A stretch of 41,862 bases of DNA from Penium margaritaceum (Eukaryota > Streptophyta > Zygnematophyceae > Desmidiales > Peniaceae), in the NCBI GenBank assembly GCA_023375785.1, contig SZWC01006749.1:52182-94043 (forward strand). Direction: 5' to 3'. The translations under genes were made by a program, and so were the position numbers. Below, in pieces: positions 41,729 to 41,862 of the stretch (positions within the stretch are counted from its first letter, which is position 1; every line of letters starts with the position of its first letter). The notes beneath the pieces were generated by a model. That model saw only the letters and a list, made by a program, of their open reading frames with translations. It was not told the origin of the DNA and did not search any database.

Positions 41729-41862
41729 GTGAGCTGGAGTAGGACGGTTGCTCTACTGGTGAGCTGGAGTAGGACGGTTGCTCTACTGGTGAGCTGGAGT
41801 AGGACGGTTGCTCTACTGGTGAGCTGGAGTAGGACGGTTGCTCTACTGGTGAGCTGGAGTAG
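41721..41862 (+). repeat. Perfect 30-bp tandem array copying the exon end and 5' splice site
   Basis: From 41,721 to the window edge a 30-bp unit (starting CTCTACTGGTGAGCTGGAGT) repeats without a change, 4.7 copies. Every unit contains the last eight exon bases and the GTGAGC donor. Copies two and later would put TGA in frame if a downstream donor were used. Confidence 0.95.

Overview
The window looks like intergenic heterochromatin from a large, repeat-rich streptophyte genome. A charophyte alga such as Chara is my inference, not something I could test. Support comes from plant-type Ty1/copia and Ty3/gypsy polyproteins, initiator-Met-tRNA-type primer sites, spliceosomal gene structure at the right edge and long CAG/GCT tracts. 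I see no bacterial operon, rRNA, confident tRNA or CRISPR array. Nearly every long reading frame belongs to a retrotransposon, and most are broken.

Left part (1-25.3 kb): a nest of four LTR retrotransposons. The oldest host element is copia B (minus strand), now in three pieces: gag to N-terminal RT at 25,295-21,216, central RT at 17,154-16,694, and RNase H to polypurine tract at 1,749-932. Two elements sit inside B. Element C (17,155-21,215, minus, copia type, RT/RNase H deleted, flanked by a perfect GAATC duplication, LTRs TGTTGG...CCAACA) lies inside the RT. Element D (1,755-16,693, minus) lies between the RT and RNase H coding parts. D has about 665-bp LTRs, an initiator-Met-type PBS, a PPT and a gag-like zinc knuckle, but no recognisable pol. 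The 3' LTR of D is itself split by copia A (about 2,112-10,561, plus strand, LTRs about 98% identical). The intact 5' LTR of D serves as the empty-site reference for A. A encodes gag-PR-IN-RT-RH with six in-frame stops and one frameshift, and also carries a long open frame between its PBS and gag that ends in a hydrophobic segment. This upstream frame is the most interesting candidate for something undescribed.

Middle (25.3-37 kb): the leader of copia B with triplet-like low complexity; a decayed copia fragment F (27.34-26.25 kb, minus); then AT-rich DNA holding a strongly decayed Ty3/gypsy element G (about 34.0-28.4 kb, minus) in which gag zinc knuckle, protease, RT, RNase H, integrase zinc domain and integrase core can be followed in order. 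Beyond it are a 37-bp tandem repeat and about 3 kb of unassigned AT-rich sequence.

Right part (37-41.86 kb): GC rises again. There is a possible PHD-like zinc-finger frame, unassigned GC-rich DNA, a minisatellite of 18/38-bp units, and the first exon of a probable host gene. That exon encodes a polyglutamine-rich N-terminus leading into the start of a PAS domain resembling plant PAS/Raf-like kinases. The exon end and its 5' splice site are copied in a perfect 30-bp tandem array running to the window edge.

There is an 860-N gap (19,322-20,181) and a single N at 17,716 that marks a likely misjoin.
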